Counted from the first letter of the stretch, positions 1-9,049 are shown. The stretch is 34,116 nt of DNA from an uncultured Alphaproteobacteria bacterium (GCA_934255405.1 CAKQNT010000015.1:1-34116), one strand, 5' to 3'. Numbers and translations are program-made. Notes: generated by a model not told the origin, from the letters alone.

Positions 1-87
1 TTGGCATTGCAAACCAGACAACAGCTGGCGATTAACTCTCTCTCACTGGCGTCACAAGCGGCACAGGCGGTGATGAAGTTGTTTTAG
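1..87 (+). CDS. fliC: Flagellin, 3' end only (partial)
   Basis: The window opens inside a coding frame whose last 28 residues end in ...SLASQAAQAVMKLF before a TAG stop at 85-87. These residues are identical to the C-terminus of the complete flagellin at 10041-12095, and form the C-terminal D0 helix that packs in the filament core and carries the export/assembly determinants. The two DNA copies differ at about half of the codons, almost all synonymous, so this is a separate old paralogue under purifying selection and not a recent copy. The N-terminus and middle are outside the window, so it is unknown whether it carries the same central insertion. A palindromic element starts on its stop codon. 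Confidence 0.9.
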   Translation: MALQTRQQLAINSLSLASQAAQAVMKLF

Positions 88-223
88 GCAAGGCTGTCTA
101 GAGGTTTTCTAGAGCAATTTGCGCAGGACGGCGACATCCTCATTTACCCTTTTGTAAACTCCGGTGTCGCCGCCTTTCAAATCACTCTATAAAATCCACT
201 ATCCGAACTTGCTGGAGATAGTG
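85..223. repeat. Stop-codon-anchored palindromic element, copy A
   Basis: This 139-bp element starts on the TAG stop of the upstream flagellin. It matches 9681-9819 over its full length with only three visible differences, all in the last 20 bases. It folds as nested stems: GCAAG/CTTGC at the ends, AGAG..ATTTG pairing with CAAAT..CTCT further in, and an inner GGCGACA/TGTCGCC. Five other full or partial copies lie in this window. It could act as a 3'-UTR structure or terminator, or be a MITE/REP-like repeat; the function is unknown. Confidence 0.8.
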
Positions 224-281
224 CCTTATAAGTCTTCCCCCTCGACGGGGCGCGAGGATAGAGATAGTGCAAATAAAGGAG

Positions 282-490
282 CTCCGTCATTGCGCGAACG
301 GCGATTAGCCGCGAGAAGCAATCCATCTTTATCTCAAAATTAAAATGGATTGCTTCGGTTCACTAATGTTCACCTCGTAATGACGGAGTCTGGTCGGCGA
401 AATGGGCACTATCCCGAGCCCCAAACGTAGTGAGCGGCGAGTAAATTCTTGCTAATGCCGCTGGGCACTACCCAGCACCCTTGGGCTCTT
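282..490. repeat. Dispersed palindromic repeat (GCAATCC family), copy 1
   Basis: Outer arms CTCCGTCATTGCG (282-294) and CGTAATGACGGAG (376-388) pair with one mismatch. Inner arms AGCAATCCAT and ATGGATTGCT also pair. A tail to about 490 (GGGCACTATCCCGAGC..., TAAATTCTTGC, GCTGGGCACTACCCAGC) is shared with 22667-22909. The left half also recurs at 9871-9932. No coding potential is seen. Together with element A and a C-rich palindrome remnant near 229-250, this accounts for the gene-free stretch 88-541. Confidence 0.75.
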
Positions 491-497
491 TTTTTAT

Positions 498-527
498 TGT
501 CATTCTTGTGCAAGCCCAAGAATGACA
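498..527. terminator. Perfect 11-bp hairpin downstream of tsaC
   Basis: TGTCATTCTTG (498-508) and CAAGAATGACA (517-527) form a perfect stem with an 8-base loop just past the tsaC stop on the minus strand. There is no good T-tract on the minus strand (an A-rich run follows). It may be a repeat-derived hairpin acting as an RNA 3' end rather than a classical intrinsic terminator. Confidence 0.4.
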
Positions 528-541
528 GGTGTGGGGATAGC

Positions 542-1498
542 CTATTCTTGATAGGAGGCTCGGCGGATACGGTCATTTATGGCTAGTCCAACTCCGGTTT
601 CCGGTATGGGGGACATGGCAATTCCGGTATAGCCTTTTTCTGCCTCGGCTTTGCGCATATAGTCAAACAGATTGGCGGCGGCCTCGTTGACATCGCCGTT
701 AGGACTCAAATTAAGCCGGGAGCCTTTGACATTGCCAAAACCGATAAAAAATTCGCCGTCTTTGACATCTGTTTCTGCAACATTTATACGCATTGGTAAG
801 CGCGGAGCATAGTGCTTAAGGAGTTGTCCGGGGGCGCTTGGTTTGTTGGGGTCGCCGTGTGAGATATAAACCTTTTCGCCGGTAAAAGATTCGAGTTCTT
901 CTTTGCTCATACCGCCGGCGCGGAGCATAACAATCTCCGGCGTGGTAAGGTCGATAATAGTGGTTTCTACCCCGATTTTGCAGGAGCCGCCGTCTAAAAT
1001 CATATTTACTTTGTCGCCAAGACTTTCAGCAACGTGCAGGGCAGTGGTGGGAGAAATGCATTTGAATTTGTTGGCGGAAGGTGCGGCAATCGGCACTCCG
1101 GAGGCTTTAATCAATTTGAGTGCCAGCGGGTGGTTGGGCATGCGCACGGCAATATTGGGCAAACCGGAGCATACCAAATCCAGCGCCGGATTGGTATCTT
1201 TGCGCTTAAGGACAAAAGTGAGCGGCCCCGGCCAGAAATGTTTGGCTAAGGTCATAACTCGTTCATCGGTGCAGGCATATTCGGGCAAAAAATCTATGTC
1301 GGCAATATGAGAAATCAGAGGGTCAAAAGTCGGACGCCCTTTGGCGGCAAAAATTGAGGCTACCGCTTTGGCATCATAAACATTGGCGCCAAGTCCATAA
1401 ACCGTATCAGTCGGGAAAGCAACCAGCCCACCGGTTTTGATGGTTTGGGCGGCCAGCGCTATGTTTTCTTCCGTGTCAGTATAAATATTGGTAATCAT
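542..1498 (-). CDS. tsaC: L-threonylcarbamoyladenylate synthase (Sua5-type TsaC)
   Basis: This enzyme makes threonylcarbamoyl-AMP from threonine, bicarbonate and ATP, the first step of the t6A37 modification of ANN-decoding tRNAs in the cytoplasm. The N-terminal two thirds is a YrdC fold: GGLVAFPTDTVYGLGANV near residue 23, KGRPTFDPLISHI near 53, the GPLTFVLKR region and SGLPNIAVRMPNHPLA. Then come SAPSANKF-like nucleotide-pocket residues and the linker GQLLKHYAPR, followed by the Sua5 C-terminal domain. The 318-aa length fits the long Sua5 form rather than short TsaC. It is the last gene of a three-gene minus-strand operon, and its start lies inside the 3' end of the preceding gene (23-nt overlap), which suggests translational coupling. 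Confidence 0.93.
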   Translation of the reverse strand: MITNIYTDTEENIALAAQTIKTGGLVAFPTDTVYGLGANVYDAKAVASIFAAKGRPTFDPLISHIADIDFLPEYACTDERVMTLAKHFWPGPLTFVLKRKDTNPALDLVCSGLPNIAVRMPNHPLALKLIKASGVPIAAPSANKFKCISPTTALHVAESLGDKVNMILDGGSCKIGVETTIIDLTTPEIVMLRAGGMSKEELESFTGEKVYISHGDPNKPSAPGQLLKHYAPRLPMRINVAETDVKDGEFFIGFGNVKGSRLNLSPNGDVNEAAANLFDYMRKAEAEKGYTGIAMSPIPETGVGLAINDRIRRASYQE

Positions 1499-1910
1499 CG
1501 CTCAGTTTCAAAAATTCTAAAAGTGCAGTTTCACAACTTTGGTATGTATTTAGCACTTGAAACGAGTCTTTGTCAATTGTTTGATAGCACTTGGCGGCGG
1601 TATTCCAAACCAGATATTCCAGTTCATCAAAGCCCAGTACCAAATTTTGGTTATGTTTAGGCAGATTTATAAGCGCGTTTTCGTGCAAAATATCAAAATC
1701 AGCGTTGCCGCGGGGGCTGATGCCAAACAGGTTAGCTCCATCGGTGTTGAGCGAGTTAAAATGGTGTAACAACTGCAAATAATCATCAGGAATTTGCGGC
1801 ATATCGTTAAGCATCAGTTGGCGCTGGCACAAAATGATATCTTCCGCAGCAAGTTTGCGGCCGGTATAAGAGTTGCCATGGTGGCTTATTTTATCGAGAA
1901 TTTCCTGCAT
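1476..1910 (-). CDS. SUKH (SMI1/KNR4-like, YrhA-type) protein
   Basis: This 144-aa protein begins MQEILDKI and contains PDDYLQLLHHFNSLNTDGANLFGI (about residues 42-65), then LVLGFDELEYLVWNTAAKCYQTIDKDSFQVLNTYQSCETALLEFLK. This arrangement resembles SUKH-superfamily proteins of the YrhA kind. Some SUKH proteins are immunity factors of contact-dependent toxins; others have unknown jobs. The frame stays open to 2072, but ATG 1910 is chosen because the upstream extension only overlaps the 3' half of the neighbouring gene and the family-like part starts here. It overlaps the gene before it by 20 nt and tsaC by 23 nt. No toxin gene is seen beside it. Confidence 0.6.
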   Translation of the reverse strand: MQEILDKISHHGNSYTGRKLAAEDIILCQRQLMLNDMPQIPDDYLQLLHHFNSLNTDGANLFGISPRGNADFDILHENALINLPKHNQNLVLGFDELEYLVWNTAAKCYQTIDKDSFQVLNTYQSCETALLEFLKLSDDYQYLY

Positions 1911-2952
1911 TGCGAGCTTTCGGTTTGGTTTGATGCTGTTCAAGATAGAGGCGCTCTCGCTCGGGGTCTCGCTTGATTTGGTATAGAGGATCATAACCAC
2001 CAAAGAAAACCAGCCCTTTGGGAGCATCGTAACCGTTGGCAAAATGCAATATCCGATGGTGCGGTTGAACAAAGGTCAAAAGCATGTTGGAAAAACTGTT
2101 AATCTGAGAGCGGTCTTCCAGTTCCTTAAAGCGGGAGACATTAGTTTGGTGATGAAAATTAAGCAACGGATCGCAAATTCCATTGCGCATTTTGTCACGA
2201 GCTGAAGCAATGTATGCGGGTGAATAATGCAACATCTTCATGATGTGCGAAAACTCTTCGCCATAGCATTTTTCAAACATTTTGAGGTTTTTGGAGCGGG
2301 AAGATTCAAAAGGTTTGGTTTGATGCTTTTTGCTCCAGGTGTACAAGACCTCGGAAAAATCAAAAAAATTCATCTTGGAAACAACAGCTGGCGGAATGTT
2401 CATTTCTGCCAGCTGCCGGCATATTTTGCCGTGCGATTTAGCATAGTTGTCAAATTGCCGCATAAACTGCCAAACCGGAGAGTCTTCCAGATGATAGTCG
2501 CGAGCAGTGTAGTTGCTGAGTTCGGCATCGCGGTCGTATTGTTTAATCATATTTTCTTCTTCGGCAACTTCTTGTCGTGCGCGAGCATAGGCTTCAGAAA
2601 AATCAGTATCGGCCGGACGATGAAAAATACCATCCCAATCGAGCCGGATAAGCCAGCTTTCTTCGCGGTTGGCTAAAGGTAAGTCTTCAACGTTGGCATG
2701 AGGATGGATATTTACAGAATTAAGCAGAAGATGAATCTCGGTTCTTAGTCTGCTGGCACTGCGTGGCTGGGTACGCTTTTTGCGTTTGGAATTTTTGCCG
2801 TCAACAATGTCTTTGCTTTTTTTGCCGCCGTATTGACGGTCTTCTTTGAGTTGGCTATTGGCCAGAGCATCAAGTTTGTCACGAAGCGTTTCGACAAAAC
2901 GGCGTTCGCGATAATATCTGTCAGTAAGTTTGGTTTTGCTCAGTTTTGCCAA
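1891..2952 (-). CDS. Unknown 353-aa charged protein
   Basis: I do not recognise this protein. It has a Lys/Arg-rich N-terminal region (residues about 1-75, with a KRKKRTQPR cluster) predicted to be flexible or nucleic-acid contacting. A mostly helical body with many aromatic residues follows (DYHLEDSPVWQFMRQFDNYAKSHGK, MNFFDFSEVLYTWSKKH, KMLHYSPAYIASARDKMRNG), and a basic tail. No signal peptide or membrane segment is visible. The start is TTG at 2952: an in-frame TAA lies eight codons upstream and the first internal ATG is more than 130 residues in. It heads the operon with the SUKH-like gene and tsaC, transcribed divergently from pepA. Confidence 0.7.
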   Translation of the reverse strand: MAKLSKTKLTDRYYRERRFVETLRDKLDALANSQLKEDRQYGGKKSKDIVDGKNSKRKKRTQPRSASRLRTEIHLLLNSVNIHPHANVEDLPLANREESWLIRLDWDGIFHRPADTDFSEAYARARQEVAEEENMIKQYDRDAELSNYTARDYHLEDSPVWQFMRQFDNYAKSHGKICRQLAEMNIPPAVVSKMNFFDFSEVLYTWSKKHQTKPFESSRSKNLKMFEKCYGEEFSHIMKMLHYSPAYIASARDKMRNGICDPLLNFHHQTNVSRFKELEDRSQINSFSNMLLTFVQPHHRILHFANGYDAPKGLVFFGGYDPLYQIKRDPERERLYLEQHQTKPKARNAGNSR

Positions 2953-3122
2953 TTTGCAATCTTTCAGACAGGATTAGCGTTGCTCTACGCTCTTAATATA
3001 ACATTTTTGTCAATAATTGCTACATAAATATGTATATTGTGGAGAATTTTGTTGAATTTTATGATTTTTTTAAGGAGATTAGTGTATATTATCGGCAAAA
3101 TAATTATCAAAGGAGCGCAAAT

Positions 3123-4580
3123 ATGTTGGAAATTGTTTTTACCAGCGGTAGAATCGGGGCCGGTGCAGTTAAAATTGTCGGAGTGACGGAAGGAACTCGT
3201 ATTAATTCTCAGTTTCTGGGAGATGAAGATAATGCTCTGTTGCGCAAATATGCCAAACAGATGAAATTTGTCGGTGCTCACGGCAAGACGATTGAGGTTT
3301 GTGGAAAACAAGGCAAAATCATGGCTATCGGGTTGGGCAAAAAGCCTACAACCATAGGATTGTGTAAAATCGGCGCGATTTTGGCGCATAAATTGTTTGC
3401 TGATGCGGTGGCTGCTTATTATGCCGAACCGATTAAAGCCGGTGGTTTTTCTGATGAACAGGTTGCTCACTATGTGGCTCTGGGGCTGATGATTGGCAGC
3501 TATCGTTTTGATAAATATTTTACAACCAAAAAGGCTGAGGATTATCCGAATCTGGAACAGGTAATTTTTAAGGTTAAAAATCCGGCGCAGGTAAATGAAA
3601 ACTTTAAGAATTTTGCAGCTTTGGCTAATGGGGTGCGCTATGCCCGCGATTTGTGTAACGAGCCGGCGAATTATCTGACGCCGGAAGTGTTTGCCGCCGA
3701 TATCAAACGGTTGGAATATCTGGGACTGGATATTGATATCTTGGGAGGAGAAGAACTCAAGGAAAAAGGTTTTGGTTTGTTGACGGCGGTGGCGCAAGGT
3801 TCAGTTCAGGAGCCAAAAGTTGCCGTGATTAAATGGAAAGGCAACCCGCAGTCTGATTCATGGGATTTGGCTTTGGTGGGCAAGGGAGTCACTTTTGACA
3901 GCGGCGGAATCTCGCTTAAACCGGCTAAAGGCATGGAAGATATGAAACAAGATATGACCGGCGCGGCGGTGGTTACTGCCAGCCTTAAGATTTTGGCGCT
4001 GCAGTGCGCGCAAAAAAATGTTATCGGCATTGTGGGATTGGTGGAAAATATGCCCTCCGGCGGAGCAACCAAACCGGGGGATATTGCAACATCTTTGTCC
4101 GGACAGACGGTAGAAATTATTAATACCGATGCGGAGGGACGTTTGGTGCTGGCAGATATTATGACTTATGTGCAGCAGCAATATAATGTGCCGGAGATTA
4201 TTGATATTGCCACTTTGACCGGAGCCACTATGCGGGCACTAGGCGATCAATATGCCGGTATTTTTGCCAATAATGACAAGTTGGCGGATAATTTGATTGG
4301 AGCAGGCAAGGTTAGCGGTGAGGAGCTGTGGCGAATGCCAATTAATGAAAATTATAACCGTCAGCTGGATTCTGACTTTGCCGATATGCAAAACATCGGC
4401 GGAGCCAATGCCGGCGGCAGTACGGCAGCTTGCTTTTTGCAGCGTTTTGTCCAAAAAGGTGTGCGCTGGGCACATTTGGATATTGCCGGTGTAGATAAAG
4501 AAAACAAAGGTACACCGTTGTGTCCTAAGGGTGCAACAGCTTGGGGTGTGAGATTGTTGAATGCATATATCAATAAATAA
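3123..4580 (+). CDS. pepA: Leucyl aminopeptidase (M17 family)
   Basis: A cytosolic di-metal aminopeptidase that removes N-terminal residues from peptides, usually as a hexamer. The signature NTDAEGRLVLAD is near residue 333. Metal/catalytic motifs GKGVTFDSGGISLKP (about 252-266) and MKQDMTGAA (about 274) are intact, as is the C-terminal GGSTAACFLQRFV...WAHLDIAG. At 485 aa it has family length. The frame is open from 3030, but ATG 3123 is preferred: AAGGAG lies at 3110-3115 and the family-like sequence begins MLEIVFT. It is monocistronic, with its own terminator directly behind the stop. Confidence 0.95.
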   Translation: MLEIVFTSGRIGAGAVKIVGVTEGTRINSQFLGDEDNALLRKYAKQMKFVGAHGKTIEVCGKQGKIMAIGLGKKPTTIGLCKIGAILAHKLFADAVAAYYAEPIKAGGFSDEQVAHYVALGLMIGSYRFDKYFTTKKAEDYPNLEQVIFKVKNPAQVNENFKNFAALANGVRYARDLCNEPANYLTPEVFAADIKRLEYLGLDIDILGGEELKEKGFGLLTAVAQGSVQEPKVAVIKWKGNPQSDSWDLALVGKGVTFDSGGISLKPAKGMEDMKQDMTGAAVVTASLKILALQCAQKNVIGIVGLVENMPSGGATKPGDIATSLSGQTVEIINTDAEGRLVLADIMTYVQQQYNVPEIIDIATLTGATMRALGDQYAGIFANNDKLADNLIGAGKVSGEELWRMPINENYNRQLDSDFADMQNIGGANAGGSTAACFLQRFVQKGVRWAHLDIAGVDKENKGTPLCPKGATAWGVRLLNAYINK

Positions 4581-4612
4581 AAAAAGAGGGGACCTAAGGT
4601 CTCCTCTTTTTT
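4581..4612 (+). terminator. Intrinsic terminator of pepA
   Basis: AAAGAGGGGACC and GGTCTCCTCTTT form a 12-bp stem (one G-T pair) around a short loop, followed by T residues and starting at the pepA stop. The A-rich left side means it may also serve the convergent gene ending at 4636. Confidence 0.85.
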
Positions 4613-4635
4613 GTGATAAGGTTTTTTCTGAGATA

Positions 4636-5274
4636 TTAAGATTCGTAATTTTCCGTACTATGCGGAGTTATAATAATATTATCGATTGTAAATTGTATTT
4701 CCCAAAAAAATCCATCTCGAAAAAATAGGACTTTTTCTTTAAATATCAGAGAGAAAATCGCTAGAGTACTATCTGCGGTGATTAAGTCTTTATCTTTAAT
4801 AAATACCGGATAAATGTAAATTTTATTATTGGTATTTGTCCAATACCAGCAGACTATATCTACCGTTTTGTTATTATGTGTGGCTTGTACTTTGCAAATG
4901 TCAATTTCATTGATATCAATTCCAAATCTGACAAATGCTATATCACGCATGAGATCTGAAGAGTTGACAATCTCAATTAAACAAAGCTCGTTCTGATGAA
5001 AAACAAAAGGGGTATCTTGCGCAAAGAAAATTTCATCTTCTTCAATAATAAGATATTTTATGACTCCATAAGAAAACTGTTTGTTTTTGAAAATTGACAG
5101 CAGGTAAATATTTTCTTGATTTTGACAAAACCAAGCCGCATCAATAGTCGCGTTTGTCAATAAAAAGATACCAAGTTGTATCTTTATGTTTTGACAATTG
5201 GACTTTTTAGATAAGATTTTTTCGGCTTCCTTACGAGTGTAACACTCTTGGGGAATGCTATAAATTCCGTTCAT
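4636..5274 (-). CDS. Unknown 212-aa protein, AT-rich orphan
   Basis: I recognise no family. It begins MNGIYSIPQECYTRKEAEKILSKK and is dominated by alternating hydrophobic/aromatic strands (ENIYLLSIFKNKQFSYGVIKYLIIEEDEIFF, NKIYIYPVFIKDKDLI), suggesting a beta-rich cytosolic protein. No signal peptide or transmembrane helix is evident. The gene is clearly more AT-rich than the neighbouring pepA and nifJ, it stands alone, and the upstream 5275-5430 is AT-rich. This fits recent acquisition, but composition is the only evidence. Confidence 0.6.
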   Translation of the reverse strand: MNGIYSIPQECYTRKEAEKILSKKSNCQNIKIQLGIFLLTNATIDAAWFCQNQENIYLLSIFKNKQFSYGVIKYLIIEEDEIFFAQDTPFVFHQNELCLIEIVNSSDLMRDIAFVRFGIDINEIDICKVQATHNNKTVDIVCWYWTNTNNKIYIYPVFIKDKDLITADSTLAIFSLIFKEKVLFFRDGFFWEIQFTIDNIIITPHSTENYES

Positions 5275-5431
5275 AATTGTAAAAATTTAGAGGTTAATAA
5301 TTAATTTGTAATACTGGTTTACAGGTGATATGGGTAAAGTGTCAATAAATTTGTTGTGAATTTAGATAAATTCTGTGAAATTTGTCATTTTAAGGTTTGA
5401 GCAGTTAAAGATAAGGTGCCGATTTTATGCC

Positions 5432-5471
5432 AATAAAAAACCTCTCACAAATTTGTGAGAGGTTTTTTATT
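5432..5471 (-). terminator. Intrinsic terminator of nifJ
   Basis: A long near-perfect palindrome, AAAAAACCTCTCACAAA/TTTGTGAGAGGTTTTTT, with T runs on both strands lies 17 bp past the nifJ stop. It can act bidirectionally. Confidence 0.88.
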
Positions 5472-5488
5472 GTTTAATTTAAGACGGC

Positions 5489-8400
5489 TTATTCAGCAAC
5501 CTTAAACTCAGCCATATGTTCAAGCAAAGAACGTTTCTCGTTAACATTCTCCTGAGCCTTTTCGACCAAAGTCTCATAGCGCTCGGGGTTTTGCTTGTTT
5601 ACAATCTGGAAACGGGTTTCGTTAGCCATGTACTCGGCCAAAGGTTTGGTCGGAGCCTTGGAATCCAACATCAGAGGAGCTTTGCCCTCTTTGATGTTGT
5701 CCGGATTGTAGCGGTACAACGGCCAAGAACCGGATTCAACAGCTGCTTTTTGGTGATTCAAACCATCAGCAAGGTTGAAGCCTTGAGCGATACAGTGAGA
5801 GTATGCAATGATGATAGACGGACCATCATAGGCCTCGGCCTCATTCATAGCTTTAATCAACTGGGTATCGTTGGCACCAAATGATACCTGTGCAACATAA
5901 ACATTGCCATAAGACATGGCAATCATAGCCAAATCTTTCTTCGGCAAGGCTTTGCCGGCAGTTGCGAATTTAGCAGAAGCGCCCATCGGGGTAGCCTTAG
6001 ACTGCTGACCGCCGGTGTTGGAGTAAACGCCGGTATCCATTACCAAGATATTGATGTTTTTGCCGGAGGCAATGGCATGATCCAAGCCACCGAAACCAAT
6101 ATCATAAGCCCAGCCGTCACCGCCCAGAATCCATACGGATTTCTTAATCAGGTAGTCAGCCAGTTTATCAAGGTGTTGAGCCTCGGCGGTGTTGATGCCG
6201 GACAATCTGCCGCGCAACTGTTTAACCAGCTCGCGCTGTTCATCAATCTCAACATCGGTAGACTGCGGATTGTTCAACAATTTGTCGGCCAATTCTGCAC
6301 CAACTTTATCTTTGAGACCTTCAAGCAAGGTCTTGGCAAAGTGGGTCTGCTGATCAATTGAGAAACGCATACCCAAACCATATTCGGCGTTGTCTTCAAA
6401 CAATGAGTTTGACCAAGCCGGACCATGACCTTTTTCGTCTTTGGCATAAGGGGTGGTAGGCAGGTTGCCGGAGTAAATTGAAGAACAGCCGGTTGCATTG
6501 GCAACAACCATGCGGTCGCCAAACAGCTGAGTCAGCAATTTAACATACGGAGTTTCACCACAGCCGGCACAAGCACCTGAGAATTCAAACAAAGGCTGAA
6601 TCATCTGAGTGGTTTTGGGCAAGTTCTTGGCGACTTCGGTTCTCTTAACATAAGGCAAAGTCTCAAAGAATTTCCAGTTAGCAACTTCAGCGTCCAAATG
6701 GTTTTCAATGTGATCCATGTTCAGAGCCTTGAGTTCCGGATTAGCCTTGTTTTTGGCCGGGCAGGCAGAAGTACAAATACCGCAGCCGGTGCAGTCTTCT
6801 GGAGAAATCTGCAAAATGAACTCTTTGCCGGCAAATTCTTTACCTTTGTATGCGGCGTGCTTCAAGGTAGCCGGAGCATTCTTGAGCTCTTCAGCCGAAG
6901 CAACCTTCATACGGATTACGCCGTGCGGGCATACCAAAGAGCATTTGCCGCATTGGATACAAGTCTCGGAATCCCATACCGGAATTTCTGTTGCAATGCA
7001 GCGTTTTTCGTACTGAGTGGTGCCGGTCGGCCAAGTGCCATCAACAACCTGCTCAAAAGCGCTAACCGGAAGCTCATCACCGCGGTTGGCAATGATTTCA
7101 CCGGTAACCTTGCGGACAAATTCCGGAGCATCAGCCGGAACCGGCAGATGACGATGGAATTTAGAGGTAACTTCGTTCGGGTATTCAACTTTGTGCATGT
7201 GCGCCAAAGAAGCATCAACAGCGGCAAAGTTCTTTTGAACGATGGCGTCACCTTTTTTGCTATAGGTTTTCTTGATGGCATTCTTAATCTGCTCAATAGC
7301 TTCTTCTTTGGGCAAAATATTGGAGATTGCAAAGAAACAAGCCTGCATGATGGTATTGATGCGCTGACCCATGCCGGTATCACGAGCAACTTCTACTGCG
7401 TTGATGGTGTAGAGGTTGAGTTTTTTCTCAATGATTTCCTGCTGAACTTCAATCGGCAGGTGATCCCATACTTCTTCGGCTTTGTAAGGTGCGTTCAACA
7501 AGAAAGTGGCACCCGGTTTGGCAATCTTAAGAATGTCAACTTTGGCCATGAACGGGAACTGGTGGCAGGCAACAAAATCAGCTTTGTTAATCAGATAAGC
7601 GGCCTTAATCGGGTTGTCTGAAAAACGCAGGTGAGATGTGGTCATAGAACCGGATTTGCGAGAGTCATATACAAAATAACCCTGACCATATTTGCCGGCA
7701 TCTTCTGCAATAATCTTAATTGAGTTTTTGTTGGCTCCGACGGTTCCGTCTGCACCCAAACCATAGAATACAGCGCGAACAACGTCTTTGCCTTCGGTGT
7801 CGATATCATCGCTGTAGGGCAGAGAAGTGTGGTTAACGTCATCGTTGATACCAACAGAGAAACCGTTAATCGGTTTGGCAGAAGCACCATTGTCATATAC
7901 GGCGCGAACCATACCAGGGGTAAACTCTTTAGAAGACAAGCCATAACGACCGCCATAAATGCGCGGCATAGAAGCAACTTCGCCATTGGCAAAAGCTTGA
8001 GTCATGGTTGCAACAATATCCAAATACAAAGGCTCACCAATAGAACCGGATTCTTTGGTGCGATCCAAAACATTGATGACCTTAACAGAGGCAGGCAAAG
8101 CTTTGATGAAAGATTTGCTCGGGAACGGGCGATACAAATGAATTTTCAGCAAGCCTACTTTGTAGCCGTTGTTGTTGATGTAGTTGATTGTTTCTTCAAC
8201 AGTTTCTGCGCCGGAACCCATAATGGCAATTACCTGTTCGGCATCAGACGGGCCAACGTATTCTACAACTTTGTATTGGCGTCCGGAAATCTTAGCAAAT
8301 TTATCCATCTCTTCCTGAACAATGGTTTCTACCTTGTTGTAGTAGGGGTTAGAAGCCTCGCGACCTTGGAAGAATACATCGGGGTTCTGAGCGGTGCCAC

Positions 8401-9049
8401 GGATAACCGGAGCCTCAGGACGCAGTGCGTGCTTAGCATTGAACTGGTAGTCAACACCTTCTAACATGGCGCGCAAATCATCATCAGACAAGAGCTTAAT
8501 CTTTTTGATTTCGTGAGAAGTGCGGAAACCGTCAAAGAAGTGCATAAACGGAACGCGAGAGCGCAGAGTTGATGTCTGGGCAATAGCGGCAAAGTCATGA
8601 GCCTCCTGAACAGAGTTGGAGCAAAGCATTGCAAAACCTGTCTGGCGGCAGGACATAACGTCAGAGTGATCACCAAAAATTGACAAAGCATGATAAGCCA
8701 AAGAACGAGCGGCAACGTGCATTACAAACGGAGACAATTCACCGGCAATCTTGTACATATTGGGGATCATCAACAACAAGCCTTGAGAGGCTGTGAAGGT
8801 GGTGGTTAAGGAACCGGCCTGAATAGAACCATGGCAAGCACCGGCGGCACCAGCCTCAGACTGCATCTCCTGAACCTCCGGCACAACACCCCAAAGGTTT
8901 TTCTGCTTGGCGGCAGACCATGCGTCAGCCCATTCGCCCATCGGAGAAGACGGGGTAATCGGGTAAATAACGCAGACTTCATTCATGCGGTGGGCAACAG
9001 AAGCTGCAGCTTCGTTACCATCCATCATTTTCATTTTAACTTCTGACAT
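5489..9049 (-). CDS. nifJ: Pyruvate:ferredoxin (flavodoxin) oxidoreductase
   Basis: This oxygen-sensitive enzyme oxidatively decarboxylates pyruvate to acetyl-CoA and CO2, passing electrons to ferredoxin or flavodoxin. The single 1186-aa chain has all domains in order: N-terminal pyrimidine-binding/transketolase-like domain (MDGNEAAASVAHRMNEVCVIYPITPSSPMGEWAD), domain II and the gamma-type domain. Then two 4Fe-4S motifs, CIQCGKCSLVCPHG (about 698) and CTGCGICTSACPA (about 753), and a C-terminal TPP domain with FSGACAGCGETPYVKL, GDGWAYDIGFGG (about 976) and DTGVYSNTGGQ. AAGGA lies 7 nt before the ATG. It is monocistronic with a strong terminator. Its presence implies an anaerobic or microaerobic route from pyruvate to acetyl-CoA. 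Confidence 0.97.
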   Translation of the reverse strand: MSEVKMKMMDGNEAAASVAHRMNEVCVIYPITPSSPMGEWADAWSAAKQKNLWGVVPEVQEMQSEAGAAGACHGSIQAGSLTTTFTASQGLLLMIPNMYKIAGELSPFVMHVAARSLAYHALSIFGDHSDVMSCRQTGFAMLCSNSVQEAHDFAAIAQTSTLRSRVPFMHFFDGFRTSHEIKKIKLLSDDDLRAMLEGVDYQFNAKHALRPEAPVIRGTAQNPDVFFQGREASNPYYNKVETIVQEEMDKFAKISGRQYKVVEYVGPSDAEQVIAIMGSGAETVEETINYINNNGYKVGLLKIHLYRPFPSKSFIKALPASVKVINVLDRTKESGSIGEPLYLDIVATMTQAFANGEVASMPRIYGGRYGLSSKEFTPGMVRAVYDNGASAKPINGFSVGINDDVNHTSLPYSDDIDTEGKDVVRAVFYGLGADGTVGANKNSIKIIAEDAGKYGQGYFVYDSRKSGSMTTSHLRFSDNPIKAAYLINKADFVACHQFPFMAKVDILKIAKPGATFLLNAPYKAEEVWDHLPIEVQQEIIEKKLNLYTINAVEVARDTGMGQRINTIMQACFFAISNILPKEEAIEQIKNAIKKTYSKKGDAIVQKNFAAVDASLAHMHKVEYPNEVTSKFHRHLPVPADAPEFVRKVTGEIIANRGDELPVSAFEQVVDGTWPTGTTQYEKRCIATEIPVWDSETCIQCGKCSLVCPHGVIRMKVASAEELKNAPATLKHAAYKGKEFAGKEFILQISPEDCTGCGICTSACPAKNKANPELKALNMDHIENHLDAEVANWKFFETLPYVKRTEVAKNLPKTTQMIQPLFEFSGACAGCGETPYVKLLTQLFGDRMVVANATGCSSIYSGNLPTTPYAKDEKGHGPAWSNSLFEDNAEYGLGMRFSIDQQTHFAKTLLEGLKDKVGAELADKLLNNPQSTDVEIDEQRELVKQLRGRLSGINTAEAQHLDKLADYLIKKSVWILGGDGWAYDIGFGGLDHAIASGKNINILVMDTGVYSNTGGQQSKATPMGASAKFATAGKALPKKDLAMIAMSYGNVYVAQVSFGANDTQLIKAMNEAEAYDGPSIIIAYSHCIAQGFNLADGLNHQKAAVESGSWPLYRYNPDNIKEGKAPLMLDSKAPTKPLAEYMANETRFQIVNKQNPERYETLVEKAQENVNEKRSLLEHMAEFKVAE

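Noticed and set aside
1911..2072. N-terminal extension of the SUKH-like protein to 2072
   Set aside because: The extra 54 codons lie within the upstream gene's coding region and show no family-like sequence; ATG 1910 at the gene junction is more economical.
2985..3797. 270-codon open frame on the minus strand over the pepA start
   Set aside because: Antisense to pepA, with an Ile/Phe/Gln-rich sequence typical of a reversed coding frame.
6698..7621. 307-codon open frame on the plus strand inside nifJ
   Set aside because: It lies wholly antisense to a clear PFOR coding region, has no family-like sequence and no proper start context; a shadow frame.
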